In this document: piece after piece, positions 47,399 to 56,302 of the stretch
Position numbering within the stretch: the first letter of the stretch is position 1
Layout of the letters: each line of letters starts with the position of its first letter
Source of the DNA: Bacteroidota bacterium
GTDB taxonomy: Bacteria; Bacteroidota; Bacteroidia; UKL13-3
Reading direction: 5' to 3'
NCBI GenBank assembly: GCA_013298895.1
Contig: JAAFJM010000008.1
Location: 1-64,000 of the forward strand
DNA length: 64,000 nucleotides
Notes under the pieces: generated by a model
What the model was told of the DNA's origin: nothing
The model's input: only the letters and a program-made list of their open reading frames with translations
The model's database searches: none
Program-made: the position numbers and the translations under genes

Positions 47399-47932
47399 CT
47401 AGTCAATATGGTATTCTTTTTTACGTTTAGTAATATCAATTCTATCTTCTATTTTTTCAACCAAAACATCTTTGCCAAACACAAACGAGTTGCGTTTGTA
47501 ATTAGATTCTACAATTCTATCGGTTAAATAAATAGCATCTTTAGGGCAAGCTTCTTCGCACAAGCCACAGAAAATGCAACGTAACATGTTTATTTCGTAT
47601 TTAGCAGCATATTTTTCTTCACGGTATAAATGCTCTTCGCCTTTTTTACGTTCTGCTGCATCCATAGTAATGGCCTCTGCCGGGCACGATACTGCACATA
47701 ATCCACAAGCTGTACAATTTTCACGTCCTTCAGCATCACGTTTTAATACATGCATTCCACGGTAAACAGGACTAAATTGTCTGGTTACTTCAGGATAACG
47801 TAACGAAACACTCTTTTTAAACATGTGTTTAAAAGTTACGCCCATACCCGATAATATAGCAGGAATATAAAGCTTTTCTTTAAAGCTCATTTCCTTATTA
47901 CTTACTACTTTTGATCTATTGGTTAATTGCAT
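47399..47932 (-). CDS. nuoI: NADH-quinone oxidoreductase subunit I
   Basis: A 177-residue complex I subunit carrying two 4Fe-4S clusters (N6a and N6b) that pass electrons towards NuoB. Both ferredoxin motifs are intact: CTACGLCAVSCP and CIFCGLCEEACP. I chose ATG 47930-47932 (MQLTNRSKVVSNKEMSF); an upstream ATG would read through the palindrome at 47957. KKSVSLRYPEV precedes the clusters, as in the family. It is the last gene of the operon, before a bidirectional terminator; nuoJ to nuoN do not follow. Confidence 0.95.
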   Translation of the reverse strand: MQLTNRSKVVSNKEMSFKEKLYIPAILSGMGVTFKHMFKKSVSLRYPEVTRQFSPVYRGMHVLKRDAEGRENCTACGLCAVSCPAEAITMDAAERKKGEEHLYREEKYAAKYEINMLRCIFCGLCEEACPKDAIYLTDRIVESNYKRNSFVFGKDVLVEKIEDRIDITKRKKEYHID

Positions 47933-47956
47933 TTTATTATTTTTTGTTTGTAGAGA

Positions 47957-47970
47957 CGTTGCATGCAACG
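47957..47970. repeat. 14-bp palindrome CGTTGCATGCAACG
   Basis: A perfect palindrome in the nuoH-nuoI gap. It sits in GAGACGTTGCATGCAACG, a short text I recall as part of common intergenic repeats in several phyla. To its right, 48030-48050 holds repeated CGAATTT units. Confidence 0.5.
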
Positions 47971-48057
47971 AATCTGCATATTTAAATTTTTTTTATCATT
48001 CCAATTAAGTTAAACAATTATTCGAATTTCGAATTTTGTTTTTCGAATTTGATAAAG

Positions 48058-49086
48058 TTATTTACTAAAAATAGTTAATCCTCCGCCAGTTAATAATACA
48101 TTTAAGATTGATAGTGGCAATAATACTTGCCAGCCTAATTTCATTAATTGGTCATAACGGAAACGCGGTATTGTCCAACGAATCCACATGAAGAAAAATA
48201 CAAAGAAAATAGCTTTTGTAAACAAAGCACCAAAGCTAATAATTGAAACTAAGTTAGGATTTAAGATGGTACTTAAATATTCTAATCCAGGGAAATTATA
48301 TCCACCAAAATACAAGCACGAAATAATGGCTCCAGATACAAACATATTGATGTATTCAGCAAATAAATACAACCCTAATTTCATTGATGAATATTCGGTA
48401 TGATAACCGCCAACTAATTCAGTTTCGCACTCAGGTAAGTCAAATGGAGTTCTGTTACATTCTGCAAAAGCACAAATTAAGAAAATGATAAAACCTAAAG
48501 GTTGGTACCAAATATTCCAATTCAAGCCTTTTTGTTGCGCTACAATATCGTTTAAGCTCAATGAACCGCTCATCATGATAATGGCAATTAACGACATACC
48601 CATGGCTAATTCGTAACTAATCATTTGGCTTGAAGCACGCACAGCACCCAATAAGGCAAATTTATTGTTTGATGCCCAACCACCAATCATGATTCCGTAA
48701 ACGCCTAAACTTACTACACCAAATACATATAAAATACCAATATTGATATCGGCTACTTGTAATCCGTATTTTACACCATCAAATTCCATAGCAGTTCCCC
48801 AAGGAATAACTGCACTGGTCATTAAGGCGGTAATCATAAAAATACAAGGACCTAAAATGAATAATAATTTATCGGAAACATTTGGAATAATTTCCTCTTT
48901 CATAAACATTTTAACACCATCGGCAATGGGTTGTAATAATCCAAAAGGACCTGCACGGTCTGGACCAATTCTATCTTGCATAAATGCAGCAACTTTACGT
49001 TCGCCATAAGTGGCATAAGCAGCTACACCCAAACTGATTAAAAATAAAATGACAATCAGTGCTATTTTAAAAATCAATAAAAACAT
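48058..49086 (-). CDS. nuoH: NADH-quinone oxidoreductase subunit H
   Basis: A 342-residue membrane subunit of complex I with about eight helices, forming the quinone-access chamber. Family motifs are ERKVAAFMQDRIGPDRAGPFG, GWASNNKFALLGAVRASSQMISYELAM (in part), CNRTPFDLPECETELVGGYHTEYSSM (in part) and the C-terminal RWTIPRFRYDQLM. The start overlaps the nuoG stop by one base (TAATG), so translation is coupled. Confidence 0.97.
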   Translation of the reverse strand: MFLLIFKIALIVILFLISLGVAAYATYGERKVAAFMQDRIGPDRAGPFGLLQPIADGVKMFMKEEIIPNVSDKLLFILGPCIFMITALMTSAVIPWGTAMEFDGVKYGLQVADINIGILYVFGVVSLGVYGIMIGGWASNNKFALLGAVRASSQMISYELAMGMSLIAIIMMSGSLSLNDIVAQQKGLNWNIWYQPLGFIIFLICAFAECNRTPFDLPECETELVGGYHTEYSSMKLGLYLFAEYINMFVSGAIISCLYFGGYNFPGLEYLSTILNPNLVSIISFGALFTKAIFFVFFFMWIRWTIPRFRYDQLMKLGWQVLLPLSILNVLLTGGGLTIFSK

Positions 49087-50069
49087 TATTTATTTTCTCC
49101 CTCTGTTAAAGCAATTGTTTTAATATTATTCAATGTCAATTCTCTTGGTTTAACCATTTTGGTATAATGATTAGCCGAAATAACTGACTGATGACTGATG
49201 GCTCTTGGTCCTTCAATTGTCCAATCGCTTGTTTTCTTTTTATCAAATCGGCAAGTATTGCAAATAAATTCTTCTACTTCGCCCCACTGGTCTTTACGAC
49301 CTGTAACACGTAAAACATCTTCGCCTTTGTACCAAACTACAGTTTTTCCGCTACATTTATCGCAATCTCTGTGTGCATCAACTGGTTTAGTGAACCAAAC
49401 ACGGCTTTTAAATCTAAAAGTTTTATCGGTTAAAGCACCAACTGGACAAACATCAATTACGTTTCCACTAAAATCGTTATCAATGGCTTGTTCAATATAA
49501 GTTGAAATTTCGCTGGCATCACCTCTATTCAATACACCATGAACCCTACCATCGGTAATTTGTTCAGCAGTTTTAACACAACGGTAGCATAATATGCAAC
49601 GTGTCATATGTAACTGAATTTTATTACCAATATCAATTTTATCGAATGTTCTACGTTTAAAATCGGTGCGGGTTTTAGCTGAACCATGTTCGTAACCTAA
49701 GTCTTGTAATTGGCATTCACCGGCTTGGTCGCACACTGGGCAATCAAGCGGATGATTTAACAATAAAAACTCCACCACACCTTTACGTGCATCAATTACC
49801 TTGTCAGATGTCATGTTTTTAACTTCCATGCCATCCATTATGGTAGTTCTGCAACTAGCCACTAACTTAGGCATTGGGCGAGGGTCTTTTTCGGAGCCTT
49901 TGCTAACCTCAACCAAACAAGTGCGGCAATAACCACCACTGGTTTTTAACTTACTATAATAACACATAGTTGGCGGAGCCACCTCAGGCCCAATCATTCG
50001 GGCTGCTTGTAAAATGGTAGTTCCGTCTGCTACTTCTATTGTTTGTCCGTCTATTGTTACTTTTGCCAT
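49086..50069 (-). CDS. nuoG: NADH-quinone oxidoreductase subunit G, short form
   Basis: A 327-residue electron-transfer subunit. The N-terminal 2Fe-2S domain has MCYYSKLKTSGGYCRTCLVE and ASCRTT. The next 4Fe-4S motifs are HPLDCPVCDQAGECQLQD and CILCYRCVKTAEQI with DVCPVGALTDK. It stops after the CDKCSG and CNTCRFD region and lacks the long molybdopterin-like domain of Escherichia coli NuoG (about 900 residues). This short form is normal in Bacteroidota as I recall. Electrons run from NuoF through these clusters to NuoI. Confidence 0.95.
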   Translation of the reverse strand: MAKVTIDGQTIEVADGTTILQAARMIGPEVAPPTMCYYSKLKTSGGYCRTCLVEVSKGSEKDPRPMPKLVASCRTTIMDGMEVKNMTSDKVIDARKGVVEFLLLNHPLDCPVCDQAGECQLQDLGYEHGSAKTRTDFKRRTFDKIDIGNKIQLHMTRCILCYRCVKTAEQITDGRVHGVLNRGDASEISTYIEQAIDNDFSGNVIDVCPVGALTDKTFRFKSRVWFTKPVDAHRDCDKCSGKTVVWYKGEDVLRVTGRKDQWGEVEEFICNTCRFDKKKTSDWTIEGPRAISHQSVISANHYTKMVKPRELTLNNIKTIALTEGENK

Positions 50070-50083
50070 TTATATTTTTATAA

Positions 50084-50230
50084 GCCACAGATTACACAGA
50101 ATTTATCCATATCATCTTTGGCAATTTTATTTCATTTTTTATTTCAATATACCTTCAGTTTGTCCTCGGTTGGTGTCTTCACCAATCGAATTAGTTGGTG
50201 AGGACACCAACCACGGACAGAATCTGTGGC
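50084..50230. repeat. Nested palindromic element between nuoF and nuoG
   Basis: An outer inverted repeat, GCCACAGATT at 50084-50093 and AATCTGTGGC at 50221-50230, surrounds a long inner hairpin. The inner arms are 24 bases each (50162-50185 and 50195-50218) and agree at 21 positions, with a nine-base loop TCGAATTAG. The core reads GGTTGGTGTC and CACCAA. The 147-base unit fills most of the 167-base gap, codes for nothing, and a worn relative lies near 47243. It looks like a miniature mobile or REP-like element. Confidence 0.75.
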
Positions 50231-50236
50231 AGCCTA

Positions 50237-51580
50237 TTATGCTGTTGCTAAATTGTGCATGTTATGGTAATGCTTCACATTTTTAATAGCAGCAGCATTT
50301 TTTACATAATCTTCAAATTCATGTCTGAAATGACGAATAGCACTTGCTACTGGCCAAGCTGCTGCATCACCTAGTGGGCAAATGGTATTTCCTTCTATCT
50401 TACGTTGAATTTCCCAAAGCAAATCTACGTCCTCTAAAGTGCCATGTCCATCTAATATTTTATGCAATATTTTCTCCATCCAACCTGTTCCTTCACGGCA
50501 TGGGCTGCATTGTCCGCAGCTTTCATGATGATAAAAACGAGCAAAGGTGTGTAAATTTTGAACAATACTGGTGGTTTCATCCATAACGATAAATCCACCT
50601 GAACCCAACATAGTGCCAGAAGCAAAACCACCATCAGCCAAGCTTTCGTAGCTCATCAAACGTTTTTCGCCATTGGCAGTGGTTAAAATCATTTCAGCAG
50701 GTAAAATTGGCACTGATGAACCTCCAGCAACTACAGCTTTTAGTTTTTTACCATTTTTTATACCACCACAATATTCATCACTGTAAATAAAATCTTCTAC
50801 AGTAATTCCCATTTCAATTTCATAAACGCCTGGTTTATTGATATGTCCAGATGCCGAAATTAATTTGGTTCCTGTAGAACGACCAATTCCAATGCCTGCA
50901 TACCAATCGCCACCATTGTTTACAATTGGAACAACTGCTGCAATTGTTTCTACGTTGTTTACCACAGTTGGGCAACCATATAAACCTGCAATAGCTGGAA
51001 AAGGAGGCTTAATTCTTGGATTTCCACGTTTGCCTTCTAAGCTTTCCAATAAAGCGGTTTCTTCTCCACAAATATATGCACCCGCGCCTGCTTGTACATA
51101 TAAATCTAAATCATAGCCCGTTCCTAAAATATTTTTACCTAACCAACCCGCAGCATAAGCATCGGCAATGGCTTTTTCTAATATTTTAATTATATAAAAA
51201 TACTCACCACGCACATAAATGTATGAAGTGTTAGCACCCAAAGCAAAACTTGATGTAATCATACCTTCAATTAAAGCATGAGGAATTTTTTCCATTAAGT
51301 ATCTATCTTTAAAAGTACCAGGTTCACTTTCATCGGCATTACAAACTAAGTAACGAGCAACACCTTCTGGCTTAGCCAAAAAGCTCCATTTCATTCCTGT
51401 TGGAAAACCAGCACCGCCACGTCCGCGTAACCCTGATTTTTTTACTTCTTCCACAATGGCATCAGGTGTCATTGTTTTCAAAGCTTTCTCCACTGAAGAG
51501 TAACCGCCTTTTTCGCGGTAAACAGCTAAAGTTTCAATTCCGGGTACACCTATATGTTCTAATAATATTTTTTTACTCAT
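50237..51580 (-). CDS. nuoF: NADH-quinone oxidoreductase subunit F
   Basis: A 447-residue NADH-binding flavoprotein that takes hydride from NADH to FMN. The FMN and NADH motifs GLRGRGGAGFPTGMKW, CNADESEPGTFKDR and GAGAYICGEETALLESLEGK are intact. The 4Fe-4S N3 motif is SCGQCSPCREGTGW, with the fourth Cys in NTICPLGDAAAWP. The length is normal. It is followed by the nested palindrome before nuoG. Confidence 0.97.
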   Translation of the reverse strand: MSKKILLEHIGVPGIETLAVYREKGGYSSVEKALKTMTPDAIVEEVKKSGLRGRGGAGFPTGMKWSFLAKPEGVARYLVCNADESEPGTFKDRYLMEKIPHALIEGMITSSFALGANTSYIYVRGEYFYIIKILEKAIADAYAAGWLGKNILGTGYDLDLYVQAGAGAYICGEETALLESLEGKRGNPRIKPPFPAIAGLYGCPTVVNNVETIAAVVPIVNNGGDWYAGIGIGRSTGTKLISASGHINKPGVYEIEMGITVEDFIYSDEYCGGIKNGKKLKAVVAGGSSVPILPAEMILTTANGEKRLMSYESLADGGFASGTMLGSGGFIVMDETTSIVQNLHTFARFYHHESCGQCSPCREGTGWMEKILHKILDGHGTLEDVDLLWEIQRKIEGNTICPLGDAAAWPVASAIRHFRHEFEDYVKNAAAIKNVKHYHNMHNLATA

Positions 51581-51616
51581 TGTAATACTGCTCTGTGTTA
51601 ATCAGTGGCTTAATTG

Positions 51617-52153
51617 TTAGTTTTTTCTAAAAGTACTGTTATCTAAGTATTTGCTATGTTCAGTTTTATTGCTCCAATCATTAATTAAAGCGTCTACTTT
51701 TTCAAAAGTTAGGTTTTCGTGGAAATCTGCACCAATTTGAAGCATTGGAGCTGTACCACAACTACCCAAACATTCTACTGTTTTTAAGGTAAATTTACCA
51801 TCAGAAGTTGTTTCACCATCTTTAATACCTAACTTATTTTCAATATGAGCTACAATTTCATTTGCACCTCTTAACCAACATGAACTGGTTCTGCAAACTT
51901 CTAATAAGCATTTACCAACAGGATTTAAGTTATACATTGAATAAAACGATGCAACTTCATATACCTCTATTGGTTTAATATTTAATAACGAAGCTACATA
52001 ATCCATTACAGGAGCACTTAACCAACCATCAAATTCGGCTTGCGCTAAATGCAAAAGTGGCAATAAAGCCGATTTTTGCTTACCTTCTGGATAACGTTTG
52101 ATAATACTTTGCACCAAGGCAAGTGTTTCATCATTAAATTTTATTTCACTCAT
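51617..52153 (-). CDS. nuoE: NADH-quinone oxidoreductase subunit E
   Basis: A 178-residue thioredoxin-fold subunit with one 2Fe-2S cluster (N1a). The ligands are in EVCRTSSCWLRGA and ECLGSCGTAPM. The N-terminal helix bundle has YPEGKQKSALLPLLHLAQAE, and the linker VYEVASFYSMYN is typical. Together with NuoF and NuoG it makes the NADH dehydrogenase module. The gap to nuoD upstream is 138 bases and holds repeats. Confidence 0.96.
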   Translation of the reverse strand: MSEIKFNDETLALVQSIIKRYPEGKQKSALLPLLHLAQAEFDGWLSAPVMDYVASLLNIKPIEVYEVASFYSMYNLNPVGKCLLEVCRTSSCWLRGANEIVAHIENKLGIKDGETTSDGKFTLKTVECLGSCGTAPMLQIGADFHENLTFEKVDALINDWSNKTEHSKYLDNSTFRKN

Positions 52154-52159
52154 CTTTTA

Positions 52160-52289
52160 AAATTTTGAATGTTAAATTTTGAATGTTGAATGATTCAAAA
52201 CTTATTTTCTTATTAACTTATTTTTTTAGTAAAATGAACATGAAATAGTGAATGTTTTCATTCAGAATTCATAATTCAAAATTCATAAT
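52160..52289. repeat. GAATT-rich short repeats between nuoD and nuoE, copy 2
   Basis: At 52160-52190 the phrase AAATTTTGAATGTT occurs twice in tandem. At 52264-52289 lies the inverted 26-mer also found at 20292-20317 (25 of 26 bases equal). The two ends thus form an imperfect inverted pattern around the gap. No gene fits here. Confidence 0.65.
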
Positions 52290-52291
52290 TG

Positions 52292-53494
52292 CTACGCGTC
52301 TAATTCACCTGCTATAATGTTCATGCTACTCATGGTTAAAATAGCATCTGAAAGCATAGAACCTTTAATCATTTCAGGATAAGCTTGGTAAGCTATAAAA
52401 CATGGTCTGCGGAAATGCAATCTATAAGGAGCACGTCCACCATCACTTACCATGTAAAATCCTAATTCACCATTTCCACCTTCTACCGAATGATAAACCT
52501 CGCCAACCGGAACGGTAGCCTCGCCCATGATTATTTTAAAATGGAAAATTAAAGCTTCCATATTATTATAAACTTCTTGTTTTGGAGGCAAGAAAAAGTC
52601 GGGTACATCAGCAAAGAATTTACCTTCAGGCAAATTTTCTAAAGCTTGTGTAATAATTTTTAAACTTTCTCTTATTTCATGCTGACGAACCATGAATCTA
52701 TCATAAGTATCGCCTTGGGTTCCTAATGGAATTGTAAAATCAAAATCTTGGTAAGAAGAATATGGATTCATCACACGCACATCATAATCAACACCAGCTG
52801 CGCGTAAGTTAGGACCAGTAAAACCATAGTTTAATGCACGTTCAGCACTAATTGGTCCTACATTTATAATCCTATCCATAAATATTCTATTGCGTTCTAA
52901 CAAACCAGCAAATTCATCAAAATATTTAGGGAAATCATTTAAAAATTCTCTGATTAAACGAATGCATTCTGGCGTGAAATCTCTTTCTAAACCGCCAATT
53001 CTTCCAATATTAGTTGTTAAGCGAGCGCCACAAACTTGTTCGTAAATATCGTAAATTTTTTCACGCCATTGAAACATGTAAGTAAATCCAGTTAATGCAC
53101 CTGTATCAACACCAATTACAGCATTACACACCAAATGGTCAGCTATACGAGCTAATTCCATAATGATAACACGCATATAATCAACACGCTTAGGTGTTTC
53201 AACTCCTAATAGTTTTTCTACTGTCATGTGCCAACCCATATTATTAATTGGCGATGAGCAATAATTTAATCTATCTGTTAAAGGCGTAATTTGGTAAAAC
53301 GGACGGTGTTCTGCAATTTTTTCGAAAGCACGGTGAATATATCCAATAGTAGAAGTGGCGTCATGAATAATTTCGCCATCCATTTTCAATATATTTTGAA
53401 AAACACCATGCGTAGCAGGATGCGTTGGACCAAGATTTAATATGTTATAATCTTCGTCTTTGCTTTTAGTATTTAATTCTAATGATTCAATCAT
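52292..53494 (-). CDS. nuoD: NADH-quinone oxidoreductase subunit D
   Basis: A 400-residue quinone-site subunit related to the large subunit of NiFe hydrogenase. It has NLGPTHPATHGVFQNIL, GYIHRAFEKIAEHR and NRIGG-like text (NIGRIGGLERDF), as well as LRAAGVDYDVR and the C-terminal PSFIAYQAYPE-like region (RPCFIAYQAYPEMIKG). The His and Tyr at the quinone pocket (HPATHG and the later Y) are present. It is a separate gene, not fused to nuoC. Confidence 0.97.
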   Translation of the reverse strand: MIESLELNTKSKDEDYNILNLGPTHPATHGVFQNILKMDGEIIHDATSTIGYIHRAFEKIAEHRPFYQITPLTDRLNYCSSPINNMGWHMTVEKLLGVETPKRVDYMRVIIMELARIADHLVCNAVIGVDTGALTGFTYMFQWREKIYDIYEQVCGARLTTNIGRIGGLERDFTPECIRLIREFLNDFPKYFDEFAGLLERNRIFMDRIINVGPISAERALNYGFTGPNLRAAGVDYDVRVMNPYSSYQDFDFTIPLGTQGDTYDRFMVRQHEIRESLKIITQALENLPEGKFFADVPDFFLPPKQEVYNNMEALIFHFKIIMGEATVPVGEVYHSVEGGNGELGFYMVSDGGRAPYRLHFRRPCFIAYQAYPEMIKGSMLSDAILTMSSMNIIAGELDA

Positions 53495-53526
53495 TTAGTT
53501 TATATCTTTAATTAAAGCACAAATGC

Positions 53527-54033
53527 TTATCTACCAAAATAACTATCGTCTTTATCTGTTCTTGTGCCATCTTCTAATGGATACTCTTTTCTCATTGGAA
53601 AATAATCCATTTCGTCAGCATTTAAAATACGTTTTAAATTTAGGTGACCAACAAAGTTAACACCATAAAAATCGAACGTTTCACGTTCTTGCCAATTGGC
53701 AGAACTGAATAAAAATGTAGCCGAATCAATACTTGGATTTTCAATTGGCATATAACATTTTACGCGTAAGCGCACATTGTTTATCAAGCTGTGTATATGG
53801 TAAATTACACCAATTTCTTTACCTTTTACATCAGGGTAGTGCGTTCCACAAACATCAGTTAAAAATTGCATTTGCAATTCTTGGTGATTGTATAAAAATG
53901 AAAGTAAATCCTTGATGCTGTTTTTATCAAACTCAATGGTTAATAAACCATATGGCTCGTATGAGCTATATAATTTATCGCCAAATTGATTGGTAATTTC
54001 GGTTAAAATATATTCGTTATCTATGTTTACCAT
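53527..54033 (-). CDS. nuoC: NADH-quinone oxidoreductase subunit C
   Basis: A 168-residue complex I subunit of the 30-kDa family. It has LSFLYNHQELQMQFLTDVCG, VIYHIHSLINNVRLRVKC and the conserved ANWQERETFDFYGVNFVGH, ending LKRILNADEM and PLRKEYPLE-like text (PMRKEYPLEDG). It starts at the stop of nuoB by a one-base overlap (TAATG). It binds NuoD and has no cofactor. Confidence 0.96.
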   Translation of the reverse strand: MVNIDNEYILTEITNQFGDKLYSSYEPYGLLTIEFDKNSIKDLLSFLYNHQELQMQFLTDVCGTHYPDVKGKEIGVIYHIHSLINNVRLRVKCYMPIENPSIDSATFLFSSANWQERETFDFYGVNFVGHLNLKRILNADEMDYFPMRKEYPLEDGTRTDKDDSYFGR

Positions 54034-54575
54034 TATTGTATTCCGTAGCTTCCTAAAAGCGCTTTATACTCATCAGAATTTCTTCTGCGAAGTGATTCGT
54101 TTTTAACTATTTCTTGTAATTTTAAAATGCCATCAATAATTTGTTCAGGGCGCGGAGGGCAACCTGGCACATATACATCTACCGGAATTACTTTATCAAT
54201 TCCTTGCAAAACTGAGTAAGTATCAAATACACCTCCACTTGAAGCACATGCTCCAATGGCAATTACCCAACGTGGTTCAGCCATTTGTAAATATACTTGT
54301 TTTAAAACTGGTCCCATTTTTTTGGAAATGGTACCTGCTACCAACAATACATCGGCTTGACGAGGCGAAAAGCTGATACGCTCACTTCCAAAACGAGCCA
54401 AATCGTAATTTGAACCCATAGTAGCCATAAACTCAATACCGCAGCACGAAGTAGCAAAAGGTAAAGGCCAAAGCGAATTAGCTCTAGCCAAACCAATTAT
54501 TTTGTCTAACGAAGTAGCCTGAAAACCAGGACCTTCAATACTTGGTGGTGTTTGTGAAATTTTTATATCTGACAT
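54033..54575 (-). CDS. nuoB: NADH-quinone oxidoreductase subunit B
   Basis: A 180-residue subunit with the terminal 4Fe-4S cluster N2 that reduces quinone. The motif FATSCCGIEFMAT gives the tandem cysteines, GACASSGGVFDTY the third, and VPGCPPRPEQIIDGI the fourth. FSPRQADVLLVAGTISKKMG is also typical. The C-terminus is slightly longer than some homologs. Coupled to nuoC by TAATG. Confidence 0.97.
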   Translation of the reverse strand: MSDIKISQTPPSIEGPGFQATSLDKIIGLARANSLWPLPFATSCCGIEFMATMGSNYDLARFGSERISFSPRQADVLLVAGTISKKMGPVLKQVYLQMAEPRWVIAIGACASSGGVFDTYSVLQGIDKVIPVDVYVPGCPPRPEQIIDGILKLQEIVKNESLRRRNSDEYKALLGSYGIQ

Positions 54576-54621
54576 TTAAGTTATTTTTTGATTTGGAAAT
54601 TTTTGATTTGATGATTTGTAA

Positions 54622-54984
54622 TTATTCCCATTTTAAAGCTCCACGCTTAATGATATAAGCAAAGCCAATTAGTAAAGTTCCAATAAACAGTAACATTTCT
54701 ATAAATCCTGTTGAACCTAATTCTTTAAAATTTACAGCCCATGGATACATAAAAATTACCTCCACATCAAACATTACAAATAAAATAGCAGTTAAAAAAT
54801 ATTTGATTGAGAAAGGCAAACGTGCGTTTCCTTGGCTATCTATCCCACACTCAAATGAGGCTAATTTATCGGCTGTTTTACGCTTAGGACCAAGGTAATG
54901 TGTAGCAACCATGGTGGTAGCCACAAACCCAAAACCTACCAAAAACTGGATAAATATTGCTATATAATCAACTGATACGTTCAT
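54622..54984 (-). CDS. nuoA: NADH-quinone oxidoreductase subunit A
   Basis: A 120-residue membrane subunit with three helices, at about 7-28, 62-80 and 88-107. Family marks are LGPKRKTADKLASFECGIDS (the loop at the quinone cavity with its Cys) and FDVEVIFMYPWAV. It is the first gene of the operon. The intergenic step to nuoB is 46 bases with TTTTGATTTG repeats. Confidence 0.96.
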   Translation of the reverse strand: MNVSVDYIAIFIQFLVGFGFVATTMVATHYLGPKRKTADKLASFECGIDSQGNARLPFSIKYFLTAILFVMFDVEVIFMYPWAVNFKELGSTGFIEMLLFIGTLLIGFAYIIKRGALKWE

Positions 54985-55002
54985 ATTTTTTTTTTAAGAT
55001 TG

Positions 55003-55032
55003 CGAAAATAGTTGGTTTTATTGTTTATAAAA
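55003..55032 (-). promoter_or_regulatory. Probable promoter of the nuo operon
   Basis: On the minus strand TATTTTCG (55003-55010) stands 19 bases after TTT (55030-55032). Each box has one mismatch to the TTG and TAnnTTTG consensus. TATTTTCG also lies before the cysteine desulfurase gene. The predicted transcript start is within about 15 bases of the nuoA ATG. Confidence 0.5.
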
Positions 55033-55090
55033 ACTTATCAAACTAAAATTATTAACATGATTTCAGCCAAAAAGATTTTATATTTTTTAA

Positions 55091-56236
55091 TTAATTTGAT
55101 TTAACTGTGGCGGTTAACATTTCTACTAAAGCTGCAATAACTTTATCTACCTCTTCTTTGGTGTTTTGTTTTGCAAATGAAAAACGAACAGCTGCTCTGT
55201 TTCTATCTGTATTTAAGGCTTTTAAAACATGACTTCCTACATCTGAACCACTGCTGCATGCACTTCCACCACTAACCGAAATTCCTGCAATGTCTAATTT
55301 AAATAATAACATTTCGCCAATTGGGCTTGGTGGGAAAGATGTATTTAAAACGGTGTAAAGTGAGTTTCCTTCAGCATCACCATTAAACTGAATACCAGGT
55401 ATATTGGCCTTTAATTGCTCAATCATGTATTTTTTCAATGAGCTGATATGAGCCATTTCTTCGTCTAAGTGTGCATGAGCTTTTTCTAGTGCTTTGGTTA
55501 AACCCACTATTCCATAAACATTTTCAGTTCCTCCACGCATGTTTCTTTCTTGCGCACCACCAGTAATGAAAGGATGTATTTTAGCATTGCTACTTACATA
55601 AATAAATCCAGCACCTTTTGGACCATGAAATTTATGAGCTGCACAAGCTATAAAATGTACTTTTAACTTTTGAACATCAATTGGATAGTGGCCAATGGTT
55701 TGCACCGTATCGCTATGGAAAAATGCTTTGTATTGTTCGCATAAATTACCCACTCTTTCAGCGTCTAATAAATTACCAATTTCGTTGTTGGCATGCATTA
55801 AACTTACTAGAGCATTTGGATTATTTTGTAATAAATTTTCTAAATCTGTATAATCAATATGGCCATTTTCGGTTAATTTAACCAAATGCATTTTAACCAA
55901 ACCGGCATGTGCTAATTCTTCAATTGTGTGTGAAACAGCGTGATGCTCAATGGCGGAAGTAATGATGTTTTGGATTTTAAAATCTTCAACAGTTTTTCTA
56001 ATAGCCATATTATCGGCTTCGGTTCCGCCCGATGTAAAGAATATTTCGCCTGGTGAGCAATTAATTAATTTTGCAATTGTTCTGCGGCATTCTTCTATGA
56101 TGGTACGAACTGTTCTACCGGTGGCATGTGTGCTACTTGGATTTCCGTATTCGTGCAACATTACTTGGTACATTGCATCAGCTACTTCTTTATCAAGAGG
56201 GGTAGTAGCAGCATTATCAAAATATATTCTTTCCAT
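55091..56236 (-). CDS. Cysteine desulfurase (IscS/NifS family)
   Basis: A 381-residue PLP enzyme that takes sulfur from cysteine for Fe-S clusters or tRNA thiolation. It begins MERIYFDNAATTPLD and has FTSGGTEADNMAI, the PLP lysine K202 in CAAHKFHGPKGAG, and the persulfide Cys C327 in SGGSACSSGSD. The active-site loop is of the IscS (class I) type. It lies upstream of the Fe-S-rich nuo operon on the same strand, 107 bases away, so a shared supply role is plausible but not shown. No iscU is adjacent. Confidence 0.93.
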   Translation of the reverse strand: MERIYFDNAATTPLDKEVADAMYQVMLHEYGNPSSTHATGRTVRTIIEECRRTIAKLINCSPGEIFFTSGGTEADNMAIRKTVEDFKIQNIITSAIEHHAVSHTIEELAHAGLVKMHLVKLTENGHIDYTDLENLLQNNPNALVSLMHANNEIGNLLDAERVGNLCEQYKAFFHSDTVQTIGHYPIDVQKLKVHFIACAAHKFHGPKGAGFIYVSSNAKIHPFITGGAQERNMRGGTENVYGIVGLTKALEKAHAHLDEEMAHISSLKKYMIEQLKANIPGIQFNGDAEGNSLYTVLNTSFPPSPIGEMLLFKLDIAGISVSGGSACSSGSDVGSHVLKALNTDRNRAAVRFSFAKQNTKEEVDKVIAALVEMLTATVKSN

Positions 56237-56302
56237 ATTGAGTAAATAATCGAGCGAAAATAAATGATTAATTTATATTCACTAAATTTTTAAAAAATGA
56301 TA

